64,000 nt of DNA from positions 142,909-206,908 of the forward strand of contig NZ_JAFMTB010000004.1 of the NCBI RefSeq assembly GCF_017916475.1, in the 5' to 3' direction. Below, one piece after another: positions 17,537-26,472 of the stretch. The notes beneath the pieces were generated by a model. It had not been told where the DNA came from, did not search any database, and was given only the letters and a program-made list of their open reading frames with translations. Source of the DNA: Patulibacter sp. SYSU D01012. Lineage in GTDB: Bacteria; Actinomycetota; Thermoleophilia; Solirubrobacterales; Solirubrobacteraceae. The number at the start of each line of letters is the position of its first letter. Positions within the stretch are counted from its first letter, which is position 1. Both the position numbers and the translations under genes were made by a program.

Positions 17537-18285
17537 CGGCCGGCCCGCCGGGCGAGCAGCGCCGGGACCGCGACGGCGCCCATCGCGGCGCCGCCGGCCA
17601 GCGCGACGACGGGCCTGCGCCAGATCGCGGCGTGCGCGAACGTCTCGCCGATCCACGTCCACGCGTAGAGCGCCAGCGCGCCGTCGTCCGCCGCGGTCGG
17701 CGGCTCGTCGCCCTCGACGAGCGACCAGACCGCGAAGACCCCGGCCGACGTGCCGAGCCAGCCCAAGAAGTTCGTCGCCGGGATGCCCTCGTAGCGGCCG
17801 CCGGCCGGCCACGACCAGAAGCCGTCGCGGGCCATCCGCGGGTCGAGGAAGACGTCCCACGCCGTCAGGGCGGCCGCCGCCAGACCGACGCGCCGCAGCC
17901 GGCGCAGCCGCCCGCCGCGCCCGGCCACGTGCCCCGCGGCGACCCACGACGGGCGGGCCATCATCGCCCAGGCGGCGGCCGCGGCCACCGGCACGTCGCG
18001 CACCTTCGGGCCCAGCTTCTCCGAGTACGAGTAGTGCCCGAACGGCTTGCCGGTCGCGACCCCGACGAGCTCGGCGGCGAAGCCGATCGCCCCCGCCGTC
18101 GCGACGAGCGCGGGGCCGCGGCGGGGACCGCGCGCCTCGGCGGCCTCGACGGTCGACGCGGCGAGCATCAGGCCGACGATGCCGCGGGTGGCGGGCACGA
18201 GGTGCCGCTCGGGCAGGCGCGAGTAGGCGACCTGCGCGCCGATCAGGGATCCGAGGAGGGCGCGGAACGACGGCACGGCGGCCAC
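17533..18285 (-). CDS. cruF: CruF-like carotenoid 1',2'-hydratase (DUF422 family)
   Basis: A 250-residue multi-pass membrane protein. Family landmarks are GFAAELVGVATGKPFGHYSYSEKLGPKV in outline, TAWDVFLDPRMARDGFW and EGIPATNFLGWL. CruF adds water across the end-group double bond of acyclic carotenoids in Deinococcus and cyanobacteria. It sits between crtB and the second desaturase and is coupled to the latter. Start GTG 18285 (alternative GTG 18276) has TAGCGT overlapping it. Confidence 0.85.
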   Translation of the reverse strand: MAAVPSFRALLGSLIGAQVAYSRLPERHLVPATRGIVGLMLAASTVEAAEARGPRRGPALVATAGAIGFAAELVGVATGKPFGHYSYSEKLGPKVRDVPVAAAAAWAMMARPSWVAAGHVAGRGGRLRRLRRVGLAAAALTAWDVFLDPRMARDGFWSWPAGGRYEGIPATNFLGWLGTSAGVFAVWSLVEGDEPPTAADDGALALYAWTWIGETFAHAAIWRRPVVALAGGAAMGAVAVPALLARRAGR

Positions 18286-18332
18286 GCTACCGGCGGCGCG
18301 CGACGCGCCGCGGCGCCACTGCGCGGGGCGCC

Positions 18333-19169
18333 TCACGCGGCGGCGCGGACGGACGCGGCGCCGGGCCGTCGCGGCCCGGCGAGCGCGCGGGCCGCGACGA
18401 CGACCTTGCGGCGGGGCGCGACCACGGCGCGGCCGGGACGGCGGCCGTAGCCCTCGCGCTCGATCTGGCGCAGGATCTCCTGGTACATGACCGCCGCCGC
18501 GGCGATCGCGCGGCGCCCGCAGCGCAGGTGCGGGATGCCGGCGACGCCCTCGGCGTACAGCGCGTCCGCGCGGGCGATCCCGTCGCGCATCAGCCCCTCG
18601 CGGCGCCCCGGCTCGAGCGACCCGTAGCGCTCGATCGTCTCCACGGGCACGTACACGCGGCCCTCGGCGCGGTCCTCGTCGATGTCGCGCAGGATGTTCG
18701 TCCGCTGCATCGCCTTGCCCAGCGCCGCAGCGGCGGGCATCGCGCGCGCGTCGTCGTCCGTGCCCAGGACGTGCGCCATCACGACGCCGACGGTGCCGGC
18801 CACGCGGTAGCAGTAGCGGTCCAGCTCCTCCTCGGTCCGGATCACGCGGCCCGACAGGTCCTCGCGCATCCCGGCGCAGAAGTCGGCCATCGCCCCGCGG
18901 GGGATCGTGCGCCGCGCGGACAGCTCCTCCAGGATCGTGGCCTCGCGCCCCCGCGCCGGCGCGCCCGCGCACCAGTCCTCGACGGCCGCGACGGTCTCGG
19001 GGGCGTCGGGCCGGCCCTCGTCGACCGCGTCGTCGAGCGTGCGGAAGACGAGGTACAGCAGGTAGACGTCGTCGCGCAGCTCGCGCGGGAGCAGCCGGCA
19101 GGCGAGCGCGAACGTGCGCGCGACCCGGCGGGTGGTGTCCCGCGCCTCGCCGAGCAGCGCCTCAGGCAC
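18333..19169 (-). CDS. crtB: Phytoene synthase
   Basis: A 278-residue trans-isoprenyl diphosphate synthase. Both aspartate-rich motifs are present: RTLDDAVDEG and QRTNILRDIDEDRAEGRVYVP. It condenses two geranylgeranyl diphosphates to phytoene, the first committed carotenoid step. GTG 19169 overlaps the upstream crtI stop by eight bases; an in-frame GTG at 19184 is an alternative. It is second in a minus-strand operon of four genes. Confidence 0.92.
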   Translation of the reverse strand: MPEALLGEARDTTRRVARTFALACRLLPRELRDDVYLLYLVFRTLDDAVDEGRPDAPETVAAVEDWCAGAPARGREATILEELSARRTIPRGAMADFCAGMREDLSGRVIRTEEELDRYCYRVAGTVGVVMAHVLGTDDDARAMPAAAALGKAMQRTNILRDIDEDRAEGRVYVPVETIERYGSLEPGRREGLMRDGIARADALYAEGVAGIPHLRCGRRAIAAAAVMYQEILRQIEREGYGRRPGRAVVAPRRKVVVAARALAGPRRPGAASVRAAA

Positions 19170-20637
19170 TGGCGACCGCCGCACGTCGCCCCGACGGCGC
19201 CGGGTGGTCGGCGGCGATCAGGTTGGTCGTCACCTCGGCGCCGAGCAGCACGCCCGGGATGCCGGCGCCCGGGTGCGTGCCGCCGCCGACGTAGTACAGG
19301 CCCTCGAGCGCGCGGTCGCGGTTGGGCTGGCGGAACCACGCGGACTGCTGCAGCGTCGGCTCGATCGCGAACGCGTTGCCGAACGCGGCGCCCAGGTCGT
19401 TCTGGAAGTCGACCGGCGTCATCCGCTTCTCGACGCGCACGCTGGCGTCCAGGCCGCTCAGGCCGAACGTCGTCTCCATGTCGCGGACGAGCGCGTCGCG
19501 CAGGCGGTCCTCCTCGCGCTCCCAGTCGATCCCCGAGCGCAGGTTCGGCACGGGCAGCAGCACCGCGATCGAGTCGCCGCCGTCCGGGGCCATCGCGGCC
19601 TCGGTGCGCTGCGGCGCGTGCACGTAGGTGGAGTACGTGCTCGGCAGCCGGCCGCCGCGGGTGACGTCGTGGATGAACTGCTTGTAGCCGTCACCGACGA
19701 GCAGCGTGTGGTGCTGCAGCTTGTCGAAGACGCGGTCCGTGCCCAGGTACAGCAGGAAGCACGACATCGTCGGCGTCAGGCGGCGCAGCGGCGGCTTGCG
19801 GCCGACGAGCTCGTGCGTCGTCAGCACGTCGGCGTTCGAGACGACCAGGTCGGCCGCGATTCGCTCGCCGCCCTCCAGCCGGACGCCGGTGACGCGGTCG
19901 CCGCGGTGCTCGATCGCCTGGACCCGCTCGCCGCAGCGCACGTCCAGCGTCCGCGCCATCGCGTCGATCAGGGCGTAGACGCCGCCGTCCGTGTACCAGA
20001 CGCGATCGAGGAACTGCAGGTAGACGAGGGCGCCGTAGATCGCCGGCACGCGGTACGGGTCGCCGCCGATGAACAGCGAGTGGAAGGAGAACGCCTCGCG
20101 GATGCGCGGGTGCTCGAAGTGCTTGGCGACCATCCGCCACAGCGGCATCGCCGCGCCGAGCTGGACCATCTTCGGCGTGAACCGCGCCAGGTCGCCGAAG
20201 CGCAGGAACGGCCGGCGGCCCGCCCCCAGGATGCCCTCCTCGTAGATCGGCCGCAGCGCCTCCATGAACGGGTCGAAGGCCGCGGCGTCCTTGCTCGAGA
20301 ACTTCGCGATCTCGGCCTTCATCGCCTCGCGGTCGGTGACGAAGTCCAGGTGCTGCTCCTCCTGCCCCCAGAAGATCCGGTAGAAGGGATCGAGCTCGCG
20401 CATCGTCACCTCGGCGTGCAGGTCGAGCCCGCCGGCGGCGAACGTCTCCTCCAGCACCCACGGCATCGTGATCAGCGACGGCCCGGTGTCCCAGGTGAAC
20501 CCGTCCTCCTGCAGCTGGTAGGCCCGCCCGCCGGGGCGGTCGCGCCCTTCGACGACGACGACGTCGTGCCCGGCGCCCTGCAGGCGCAGCGCGGCTCCGA
20601 GGCCGCCGAGTCCCGCGCCGATGATGACGATCCGCAA
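19162..20637 (-). CDS. crtI: Phytoene desaturase
   Basis: A 491-residue CrtI-type FAD desaturase. The dinucleotide motif is at the extreme N-terminus (RIVIIGAGLGGLGAALRLQ), with FTWDTGPSLITMPWVL, a central DGGVYALIDAMAR and the C-terminal bacterial-type phytoene dehydrogenase signature VGGGTHPGAGIPGVLLGAEV. It converts phytoene to lycopene or neurosporene. First gene of the operon; start TTG 20637. A palindrome with a TAGGGT core lies 78-95 bases upstream (20715-20732). Confidence 0.92.
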   Translation of the reverse strand: MRIVIIGAGLGGLGAALRLQGAGHDVVVVEGRDRPGGRAYQLQEDGFTWDTGPSLITMPWVLEETFAAGGLDLHAEVTMRELDPFYRIFWGQEEQHLDFVTDREAMKAEIAKFSSKDAAAFDPFMEALRPIYEEGILGAGRRPFLRFGDLARFTPKMVQLGAAMPLWRMVAKHFEHPRIREAFSFHSLFIGGDPYRVPAIYGALVYLQFLDRVWYTDGGVYALIDAMARTLDVRCGERVQAIEHRGDRVTGVRLEGGERIAADLVVSNADVLTTHELVGRKPPLRRLTPTMSCFLLYLGTDRVFDKLQHHTLLVGDGYKQFIHDVTRGGRLPSTYSTYVHAPQRTEAAMAPDGGDSIAVLLPVPNLRSGIDWEREEDRLRDALVRDMETTFGLSGLDASVRVEKRMTPVDFQNDLGAAFGNAFAIEPTLQQSAWFRQPNRDRALEGLYYVGGGTHPGAGIPGVLLGAEVTTNLIAADHPAPSGRRAAVASA

Positions 20638-21152
20638 GTGGGGTCCCTTCTCGGGCTCCCGTCCGAGGCGCCCCGGGGAGGGAGCGCCGCGGCACCGGCC
20701 CGATGTCGTGGTCGGTTGCCACCCTAGACAACGCTCGGCGCGCCCCGGTGGATGCACCCCCACATACCCGCGGGCCGCGCAGGCCACGCGGGCGCGCACG
20801 CGCGACGGACGGATGGGCGGGGAACGGTGTGCACCTGGGGGGGGGGTGAGGCCGGACGGGTGGCGCGGGTCGGCGCGGGCGGCGGGCCGCGGGTGGCGGG
20901 CCGCGGGCGGCGGGCCGCGGGCGGCGGGCCGCGGGCGGCGGGCGGCGGGCCGCGGGCGGACGCACCCCTCATCGGCGATCGACGTCGCAGTTGACCACCT
21001 CTGGGGGGGTCCAGCCGCAACGTCGATCCGTCGCCGCGTCCTTGCGTCCCGCCCCCACGACGCTCAGCGTCCGCACCGCGTGGGGCCGTGCCCGGCCGGC
21101 GACGCCCCCGCCCGGGTGCCCTACGGTGTCGCGGACCCCCGAAGGAGCTCCC
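20638..21152. other. Intergenic region between the crt operon and the DUF1028 gene
   Basis: A 515-base divergent region. It holds the crt operator candidate at 20715, a run of about five GGCGGGCCGCGGGC-type 14-base repeats at 20875-20957, two long G-runs (20839 and 21003), and TACGGT at 21122, a likely -10 for the DUF1028 gene. No coding signal seen. Confidence 0.6.
20715..20732 (-). promoter_or_regulatory. Candidate operator overlapping the crt operon promoter
   Basis: GTTGCC-ACCCTA-GACAAC on the plus strand, i.e. GTTGTC-TAGGGT-GGCAAC on the operon strand: six-base arms with one mismatch around a TAGGGT that fits a -10 hexamer. Binding here would block the promoter of crtI. No regulator gene is adjacent; light- or stress-responsive carotenoid regulators are candidates by analogy only. 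Confidence 0.45.
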
Positions 21153-22106
21153 GTGCACCCCTGCACCGACACGTATCCCCGCACTCGCGGCGCCCGCCGC
21201 GGCACCTACTCCATCGTCGCCCGCGACCCGGAGACCGGCGCGATGGCCGTCGGCGTGCAGACGCACTGGTTCAACGTCGGCGGGCTCGTGCCCTGGGGCG
21301 AGGCCGGCGTCGGCGTCGTGGCGACGCAGGCGAACGTCGACGTCTCGTACGGGCCCCGGGCGCTCGACCTGCTGCGCGGCGGCGCGTCCGCCGAGGACGC
21401 TCTGGCCCGGCTGACGGCGGAGGACGCGCACGCCGGCGTCCGCCAGGTGGCGGTGCTCGACGCCCGCGGCGGTCGGGCCGCGCACACCGGCACGGGCTGC
21501 ATGGCGCACGCGGGTCACGCGCTCGGCGACGACCACGCGGCCCAGGCGAACATGATGGCGTCGGACGCCGTGTGGGGCGCGATGTCGCGGGGGTTCGCGG
21601 CGAGCACCGCCACGCTGCCGCGCCGCATCCTCGACGCCCTCGACGCCGGCGAGGCGGCCGGCGGCGACGTCCGCGGGCGACAGTCCGCGGCGCTCCTCGT
21701 CGTTCCCGCCGCCGGCGAGCGCTGGAGCCGGATCGTCGACCTGCGCGTCGAGGACCACCCCGAGCCGCTGGCCGAGCTGCGCCGCCTGGTCGGCCTGCAC
21801 GACGCCTACGTCTACGCGGGCGAGGGCGACCGGCTCGTCGGCGAGGGCGACCACGCCGCCGCGGCCGCCGAGTACGTGCGCGCGTACGAGCTGGCGCCGG
21901 ACAGCCTGGAGCTGCGCTTCTGGGCGGGCCTGGCGCTCGTCGGGTCGGGCGACGAGGATCGGGGCCTGGAGCACCTGCGGGCCGTGATCGCGGCGCACGG
22001 CGGCTGGGCCGAGCTGCTCTCGCGCCTGACGCCGGGCGACGCCCCCGCCGCGGCGCGGGCCCGCGAGGCGCTCGGCATCGCCGACGCCAGCCCGTCGGCG
22101 GGCTGA
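21153..22106 (+). CDS. DUF1028-domain protein (Ntn-hydrolase-like)
   Basis: A 317-residue protein. The N-terminal 210 residues match DUF1028: TYSIVARDPETGAMAVGVQTHWFNVGG, ATQANVDVSYGPRALDLL, GTGCMAHAGHALGDDHAAQANMM. The conserved Ser of TYSIVARD corresponds to the Ntn-type nucleophile position. The C-terminal third is helical and TPR-like (AEYVRAYELAPDSLELRFWAGLALVGSGD). The function of the family is not established. Ribosome site GAAGGAG precedes GTG 21153. Confidence 0.82.
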   Translation: MHPCTDTYPRTRGARRGTYSIVARDPETGAMAVGVQTHWFNVGGLVPWGEAGVGVVATQANVDVSYGPRALDLLRGGASAEDALARLTAEDAHAGVRQVAVLDARGGRAAHTGTGCMAHAGHALGDDHAAQANMMASDAVWGAMSRGFAASTATLPRRILDALDAGEAAGGDVRGRQSAALLVVPAAGERWSRIVDLRVEDHPEPLAELRRLVGLHDAYVYAGEGDRLVGEGDHAAAAAEYVRAYELAPDSLELRFWAGLALVGSGDEDRGLEHLRAVIAAHGGWAELLSRLTPGDAPAAARAREALGIADASPSAG

Positions 22107-22396
22107 GGCCCCGACCGGCTCTCCGGACGGCCCGCCACGCGGCCGGCGTCCGGCCGGGCCGGTGAGCGGCCGAGCTGGCGAGCGGCCGGGCCGGCGAGCG
22201 GCCAGAGTCCGGCCGGATCCGCGAGCAACCGGGCCGGCGAGCGGCCGGGCCGTTGCCGGGCCCGGCCCGGCGACGGCGCTCCCGGCACCGACGGGGGCGG
22301 GAGCCGCCCGGCGCGGTGCGCCACGGGACAGGTCTGGGGCGCCCCCTGGGGTGGCACCCCGTGGTGCGTCCGGGCGGGGCCGCGCAGGATGGCGCC
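22107..22396. repeat. Short imperfect GAGCGGCCGGGCCGGC repeats
   Basis: The spacer between DUF1028 and the beta-propeller gene. Bases 22159-22258 hold five or six loose copies of GCGAGCGGCCGGGCCG, spaced irregularly (about 15-30 bases). Nothing else identified apart from CAGGAT at 22385. Confidence 0.5.
22385..22390 (+). promoter_or_regulatory. -10-like hexamer (CAGGAT) before the beta-propeller gene
   Basis: CAGGAT ends six bases before ATG 22397, the same spacing as the TANNNT hexamers elsewhere in the window. It differs from consensus at the first base, so support is weaker. Confidence 0.35.
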
Positions 22397-23779
22397 ATGT
22401 CCGCATCCCCCTCCCGGCTCCGCCGCCTCGGCCGCGCGGCGACCCTCGCCGCCGTCGGCCTGGCGCTCGCCGCCGCGCCGGCCGCCGCCGACTCCATCGC
22501 CTACCTGCAGGACGGGAACGTCTGGCTGGCCACGCCCGACGGCGGCACGAGGTACCAGGTGACCTTCGACGGGGGCTACTCCTCGGTCTCGCAGTCCGAC
22601 GGGGGCGTCCTCGTCACCGTCCGCGGCGACCGCATCCGCGTGCTCGAGCGCGACGGAGCGGTCCGCCACGAGTACCGCACGCCCCACTCGTCCTCGATGC
22701 CGGGCACGACGTTCGCCGGGCCGTTCGACGCCGCGGTCTCGCCGAGCGGGACCAAGATCGCCTACACCTGGTACTTCAGCCAGTACGGCCAGGACCGCGA
22801 GTGCAACCCCGCGACGGGCTGCCAGACCGTCTACGGCCGCCACGGCACGAACGTGATGTCGCTCGCCGGCGACAGCCCGTACGACCAGCCGGGCTACAAG
22901 GAGCAGACGGGCTGGGTCGCCCCGTCGTGGATCGACGACGGCCAGCTGCTGCTGTCCGACCCGATCCAGGCGCTGGCCGGCGACGCCGTGGTCCTCCACC
23001 CCGGCGACGCGCCCGACATCGCCGGCGGCGTGTCGGACTACTACACCGAGCAGGGCGCCGGCGGGATGGCCGACGGCGAGATGAGCCGCGACAAGACGAA
23101 GGTCGCCTTCGTCGCCGGCGAGGCCCGCGACCGCATCCTGGTCTACCGCGCGAAGGGCGGCTGGCCCACCCGGCCCGAGGGCTGCGGCCAGCTCTCCGGC
23201 GACGTCGGCCGGTACCAGTCCCCGAGCTGGTCGCCGGACGGCAGGCGCCTGGCGTTCGCGGACGACACGGGCATCCAGACGATCCCGATCCCCGACTACA
23301 CGAACGACTGCGGCACGCCGACGGAGTCCTCGCGGCTCGTCCTGCCGGGGGCGCGGAACCCGGACTGGGGGCCCGCGAACGTGCCCGGTCCGCGTCCGGG
23401 CGAGCCGGGGCCGGGGCCGGGGCCGGGCGGCGGCGGACCGGGCGGCCGCGCGGGCGACCACGGCGGCGGCGGAACGCGCGGCCGCGGCGGGGCGGGCCCG
23501 ACGCTGCGGCTCGCCTCGTCGAAGGTCCGCCTGCGCACCGCGCTGAAGTCGGGCCTGACGGTGAAGCTCGTCGGCGCGAAGCCGGGCAAGGTCTCCCTCG
23601 TCGGCACGATCGGGAAGAAGCGCGTCGCCTCGGGCCGCGGCACGGTCGCGACGACCGGCATCGCGACGGTCCGCCTGCGCTTCACGAAGGCGGCCCGGTC
23701 GTCGCTCAAGCGCAAGACGCAGGTGGCGCTGCGGATCACGGGCGGTGGCGTGTCGCGGACCGTGACGCTCAAGCGGTAG
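22397..23779 (+). CDS. Secreted TolB/PD40-like beta-propeller protein
   Basis: A 460-residue protein. A signal peptide (about residues 1-33) is followed by WD40/PD40-like blades, for instance VSPSGTKIAYTW and SPSWSPDGRRLAFADD, the typical TolB-propeller pattern. A Gly/Pro-rich linker (about 355-395) leads to a C-terminal beta-sandwich-like domain (RLASSKVRLRTALKSGLTVKLVGAKPGKV) common in exported actinobacterial proteins. Probably extracellular; role unknown. Confidence 0.65.
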   Translation: MSASPSRLRRLGRAATLAAVGLALAAAPAAADSIAYLQDGNVWLATPDGGTRYQVTFDGGYSSVSQSDGGVLVTVRGDRIRVLERDGAVRHEYRTPHSSSMPGTTFAGPFDAAVSPSGTKIAYTWYFSQYGQDRECNPATGCQTVYGRHGTNVMSLAGDSPYDQPGYKEQTGWVAPSWIDDGQLLLSDPIQALAGDAVVLHPGDAPDIAGGVSDYYTEQGAGGMADGEMSRDKTKVAFVAGEARDRILVYRAKGGWPTRPEGCGQLSGDVGRYQSPSWSPDGRRLAFADDTGIQTIPIPDYTNDCGTPTESSRLVLPGARNPDWGPANVPGPRPGEPGPGPGPGGGGPGGRAGDHGGGGTRGRGGAGPTLRLASSKVRLRTALKSGLTVKLVGAKPGKVSLVGTIGKKRVASGRGTVATTGIATVRLRFTKAARSSLKRKTQVALRITGGGVSRTVTLKR

Positions 23780-23877
23780 GGCGGGGCGGGCGGGGTCGGC
23801 GCGCGCGGGCGGGGCTGGCGGGCCGGCGGCGCGGCGGGGCCGGCGGCGCGGCGGGGCGCGGCCGGGAGGCGGACGTC

Positions 23878-24812
23878 GTTCCGGCTCAGGTCCGCTCCGC
23901 GGCCCTCAAACGGAACGGAGCCCCGGTTCGGTCGCGGCGCCCGGCGTGTTCCGGCTCGGGTCCGCCTACCGGCCCTCAATCGGAACGGGACCAACGTCCC
24001 GTCCGGCGCCCGGCGTGTTCCGGCTCGGGTCCGCCCACCGACCCTCAAGCAGAACGGAGCCCGGACTCGGCCCCGTGCCGAGCGTGTTCCGACTCAGGTC
24101 CGCCAACCGGCCCTCAACCGGAACAGAACCAACGTCCCGCCCGGCGCCCCGGCGTGTTCCGGCTCAGGTCCGCCCCGCGACCCTCAACCGGAACGCGGCC
24201 AGCCGTCCCGTCCCGTCCCCGCCCCCACGTGTTCCGGCTCAGGTCCGCAGACCGGCCCTCAGCAGGAACGGTTCCCCGCCGCGCCCCGCGTCCCGGCTCG
24301 GGTCCGCCTGGCGACCCTCAGCCGGAACGGGAGCCCGCCCCGCCCCGCGTTCCGGCTCAGGTCCGTCCACCGGCCCTCAACCAAAACGGAAACCCGCACA
24401 CGCCCCGGTGCCCAGCGCGTTCCGCCTCAGGTCCGCCCACCGGCCCTCAACCAGAACGGAAACCCGCACACGCCCCGGTGCCCAGCGCGTTCCGCCTCAG
24501 GTCCGCCCACCGGCCCCCAGCCAGAACGGCACCCCGCCAGGGCAGGTTCCGGCTCAGGTCCGCCCACCGACCCTCAGCCGGAACGGCGCCCTGCCCCGCC
24601 CCGCGTTCCGGCTCAGGTCCGCCCGCCGGCCCTCAACCAGAACGCAACCCCGCACACGCCCCCGGCCCCAACGCGTTCCGGCTCAGGTCCGCCCACCGGC
24701 CCCCAGCCGGAACAGCACCCCGCCCCGCCCCGCGTTCCGCCTCAGGTCCGCCCCGCGGCCCTCAGCCGGAACGGCACCCCGCCCCCGCAGGTCCGCCCAC
24801 CCGCCCTCAGCC
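23878..24812 (+). repeat. Palindromic repeat array 1 (about 15 copies)
   Basis: Fifteen copies of a 39-base imperfect palindrome with arms GTTCCGGCT and AGCCGGAAC (or close variants), starting at 23878, 23948, 24017, 24086, 24156, 24231, 24290, 24349, 24419, 24489, 24546, 24605, 24675, 24734 and, decayed, about 24789. Spacing is 57-75 bases, most often 59 or 69-70. The core reads GGTCCGCC-CACCGGCCC. It ends 97 bases before the aminotransferase at 24909. The plus-strand frame through it is repetitive but not a credible protein. Confidence 0.92.
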
Positions 24813-24908
24813 GCCCCCCCCACCCCCGACGCCCTGTCGCCCCGCCGCCGGCAGGACTGGACGAACGGCCGATGTCCAGCCGCCGCTATTGATGAGAGCA
24901 TCAGTTCC

Positions 24909-26357
24909 ATGAGCACGACGCCGATCCCGAATCACGCGGGGGCCGACGCGCTGCGGCAGTCCGCGGCCGACCACCTGTGGCTGCACTTCACGCAGATGGC
25001 GGACTTCAAGAAGCGCGATCTGCCGATCATCGTCCGCGGCGAGGGCTGCCACCTGGAGACGGCCGACGGCAAGCGCTACCTCGACGGCCTGGCCGGCCTG
25101 TTCGCCGTCCAGATCGGCTACAGCCACGGCGAGGAGATCGGCGAGGCCGCGGCCGCGCAGATGCGCGAGCTGCCGTACTACACGAACTGGAACTACGCCC
25201 ACCCCCGCGCCATCGAGCTGGCGCAGGAGATCGCGTCGCTGACGCCGGACGGCCTCAACCGCGTCTTCTTCACGTCGGGCGGCGCCGAGTCCGTCGAGTC
25301 CGCGTGGAAGATCGCGCGCCAGTACCACGCCGCCCGCGGCGAGAACCGCTGGAAGGCCATCGGCCGCGACATCGCCTACCACGGCACCACGATGGGCGCC
25401 CTGTCGATCACCGGCATCCCGGCGATCCGCAGCCAGTTCGAGCCGCTGGTCCCGCAGGTCGCGCACGTCCGCAACACGGACCGCTACCACCGCCCCGAGG
25501 GCGAGACGGAGGAGCAGTTCACCGCGATGCTGCTCGACGACCTCGAGCACCGCATCCTCTCCGAGGGCCCCGAGACGGTCGCCATGGTGATCATGGAGCC
25601 GGTCCAGAACTCCGGCGGCGCCTTCACGCCCCCGAAGGGCTACTTCCAGGGCGTCCGCGCGCTCTGCGACGAGTACGGCATCCTGCTCTGCGCCGACGAG
25701 GTCATCACCGGCTACGGCCGCCTGGGCGCCTGGTTCGGCTCGGAGAAGTACGACATCAAGCCCGACCTGATGACGAACGCGAAGGGCCTGTCCTCCGCGT
25801 ACGCGTCCATCGGCGCGCTCGTGATCTCCGACAAGGTCGCCGAGCCGTTCCTGAAGGAGGACGCCATGTACGCGCACGGCATCACCTTCGGCGGCCACCC
25901 GGTGCAGGCCGCGATCGCGCTGAAGAACCTCGAGATCATGAAGCGCCTCGACATCGTCGGGAACGTCGCCCGCAACCAGGACGCGTTCCGCGACACGCTC
26001 GCCACGCTGACCGACCTGCCGATCGTCGGCGACCTGCGCGGCACGGGCTACTTCTACGCGCTCGAGCTCGTGAAGGACAAGGACACGAAGGAGGGCTTCA
26101 CGTCCGAGGAGGGCAAGGACCTGCTCCAGAACTTCCTGTCCGACCACCTGTTCGAGGCCGGCCTGATCTGCCGCGCCGACGACCGCGGCGAGCCCGTCAT
26201 CCAGGTCTCCCCGCCGCTCATCGCCGACCAGGGCACGTTCGACGAGATCGTCGGCATCCTGCGTCCGGTGCTCGAGGAGGCCTCCGAGCGCGTCGCGAAG
26301 CTGCCGCGCCACGGCGGCCACAAGCTCGTCGCCGGCGAGCAGAGCGCCCTCGGCTAG
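24909..26357 (+). CDS. Class-III aminotransferase (putrescine/omega-amino acid type)
   Basis: A 482-residue PLP aminotransferase, paralogous to the protein at 3679 but with the canonical cofactor motif ADEVITGYGR. The PLP lysine is in NAKGLSSAYASIG. FTSGGAESVESAWKIARQY and ITFGGHPVQAAIAL are also present. Sequence type fits putrescine:pyruvate/2-oxoglutarate or GABA/beta-alanine aminotransferases. It precedes the amine oxidase at 26473, separated by two strong hairpins, so the two may be regulated separately. Substrate uncertain. Confidence 0.88.
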   Translation: MSTTPIPNHAGADALRQSAADHLWLHFTQMADFKKRDLPIIVRGEGCHLETADGKRYLDGLAGLFAVQIGYSHGEEIGEAAAAQMRELPYYTNWNYAHPRAIELAQEIASLTPDGLNRVFFTSGGAESVESAWKIARQYHAARGENRWKAIGRDIAYHGTTMGALSITGIPAIRSQFEPLVPQVAHVRNTDRYHRPEGETEEQFTAMLLDDLEHRILSEGPETVAMVIMEPVQNSGGAFTPPKGYFQGVRALCDEYGILLCADEVITGYGRLGAWFGSEKYDIKPDLMTNAKGLSSAYASIGALVISDKVAEPFLKEDAMYAHGITFGGHPVQAAIALKNLEIMKRLDIVGNVARNQDAFRDTLATLTDLPIVGDLRGTGYFYALELVKDKDTKEGFTSEEGKDLLQNFLSDHLFEAGLICRADDRGEPVIQVSPPLIADQGTFDEIVGILRPVLEEASERVAKLPRHGGHKLVAGEQSALG

Positions 26358-26364
26358 CCCCTCG

Positions 26365-26402
26365 GGACGGACGGCGCCCACCCCCTCGGACGCCGTCCGT
26401 CC
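26365..26402 (+). terminator. Terminator hairpin after the aminotransferase gene
   Basis: A perfect 12-bp stem GGACGGACGGCG / CGCCGTCCGTCC with a 14-base loop, starting eight bases after the stop codon. No T-run. Confidence 0.7.
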
Positions 26403-26416
26403 TGCCTGCCGCACCG

Positions 26417-26443
26417 CCGGGCCCGAGCCGCGCTCGGGCCCGG
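26417..26443 (+). terminator. Second hairpin before the amine oxidase gene
   Basis: A perfect 12-bp stem CCGGGCCCGAGC / GCTCGGGCCCGG with a three-base loop, followed by CCTCGTTCTCC. It lies 30 bases upstream of the next start, so it could act as tandem terminator or as a leader structure. Confidence 0.65.
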
Positions 26444-26472
26444 CCTCGTTCTCCGACCGCCCCGTGGAGCCC

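Noticed and set aside
23946..24908. N-terminal extension of the aminotransferase through the palindromic array
   Set aside because: The frame stays open upstream of ATG 24909, but the extension is made of the array itself and the enzyme is already full length from 24909.
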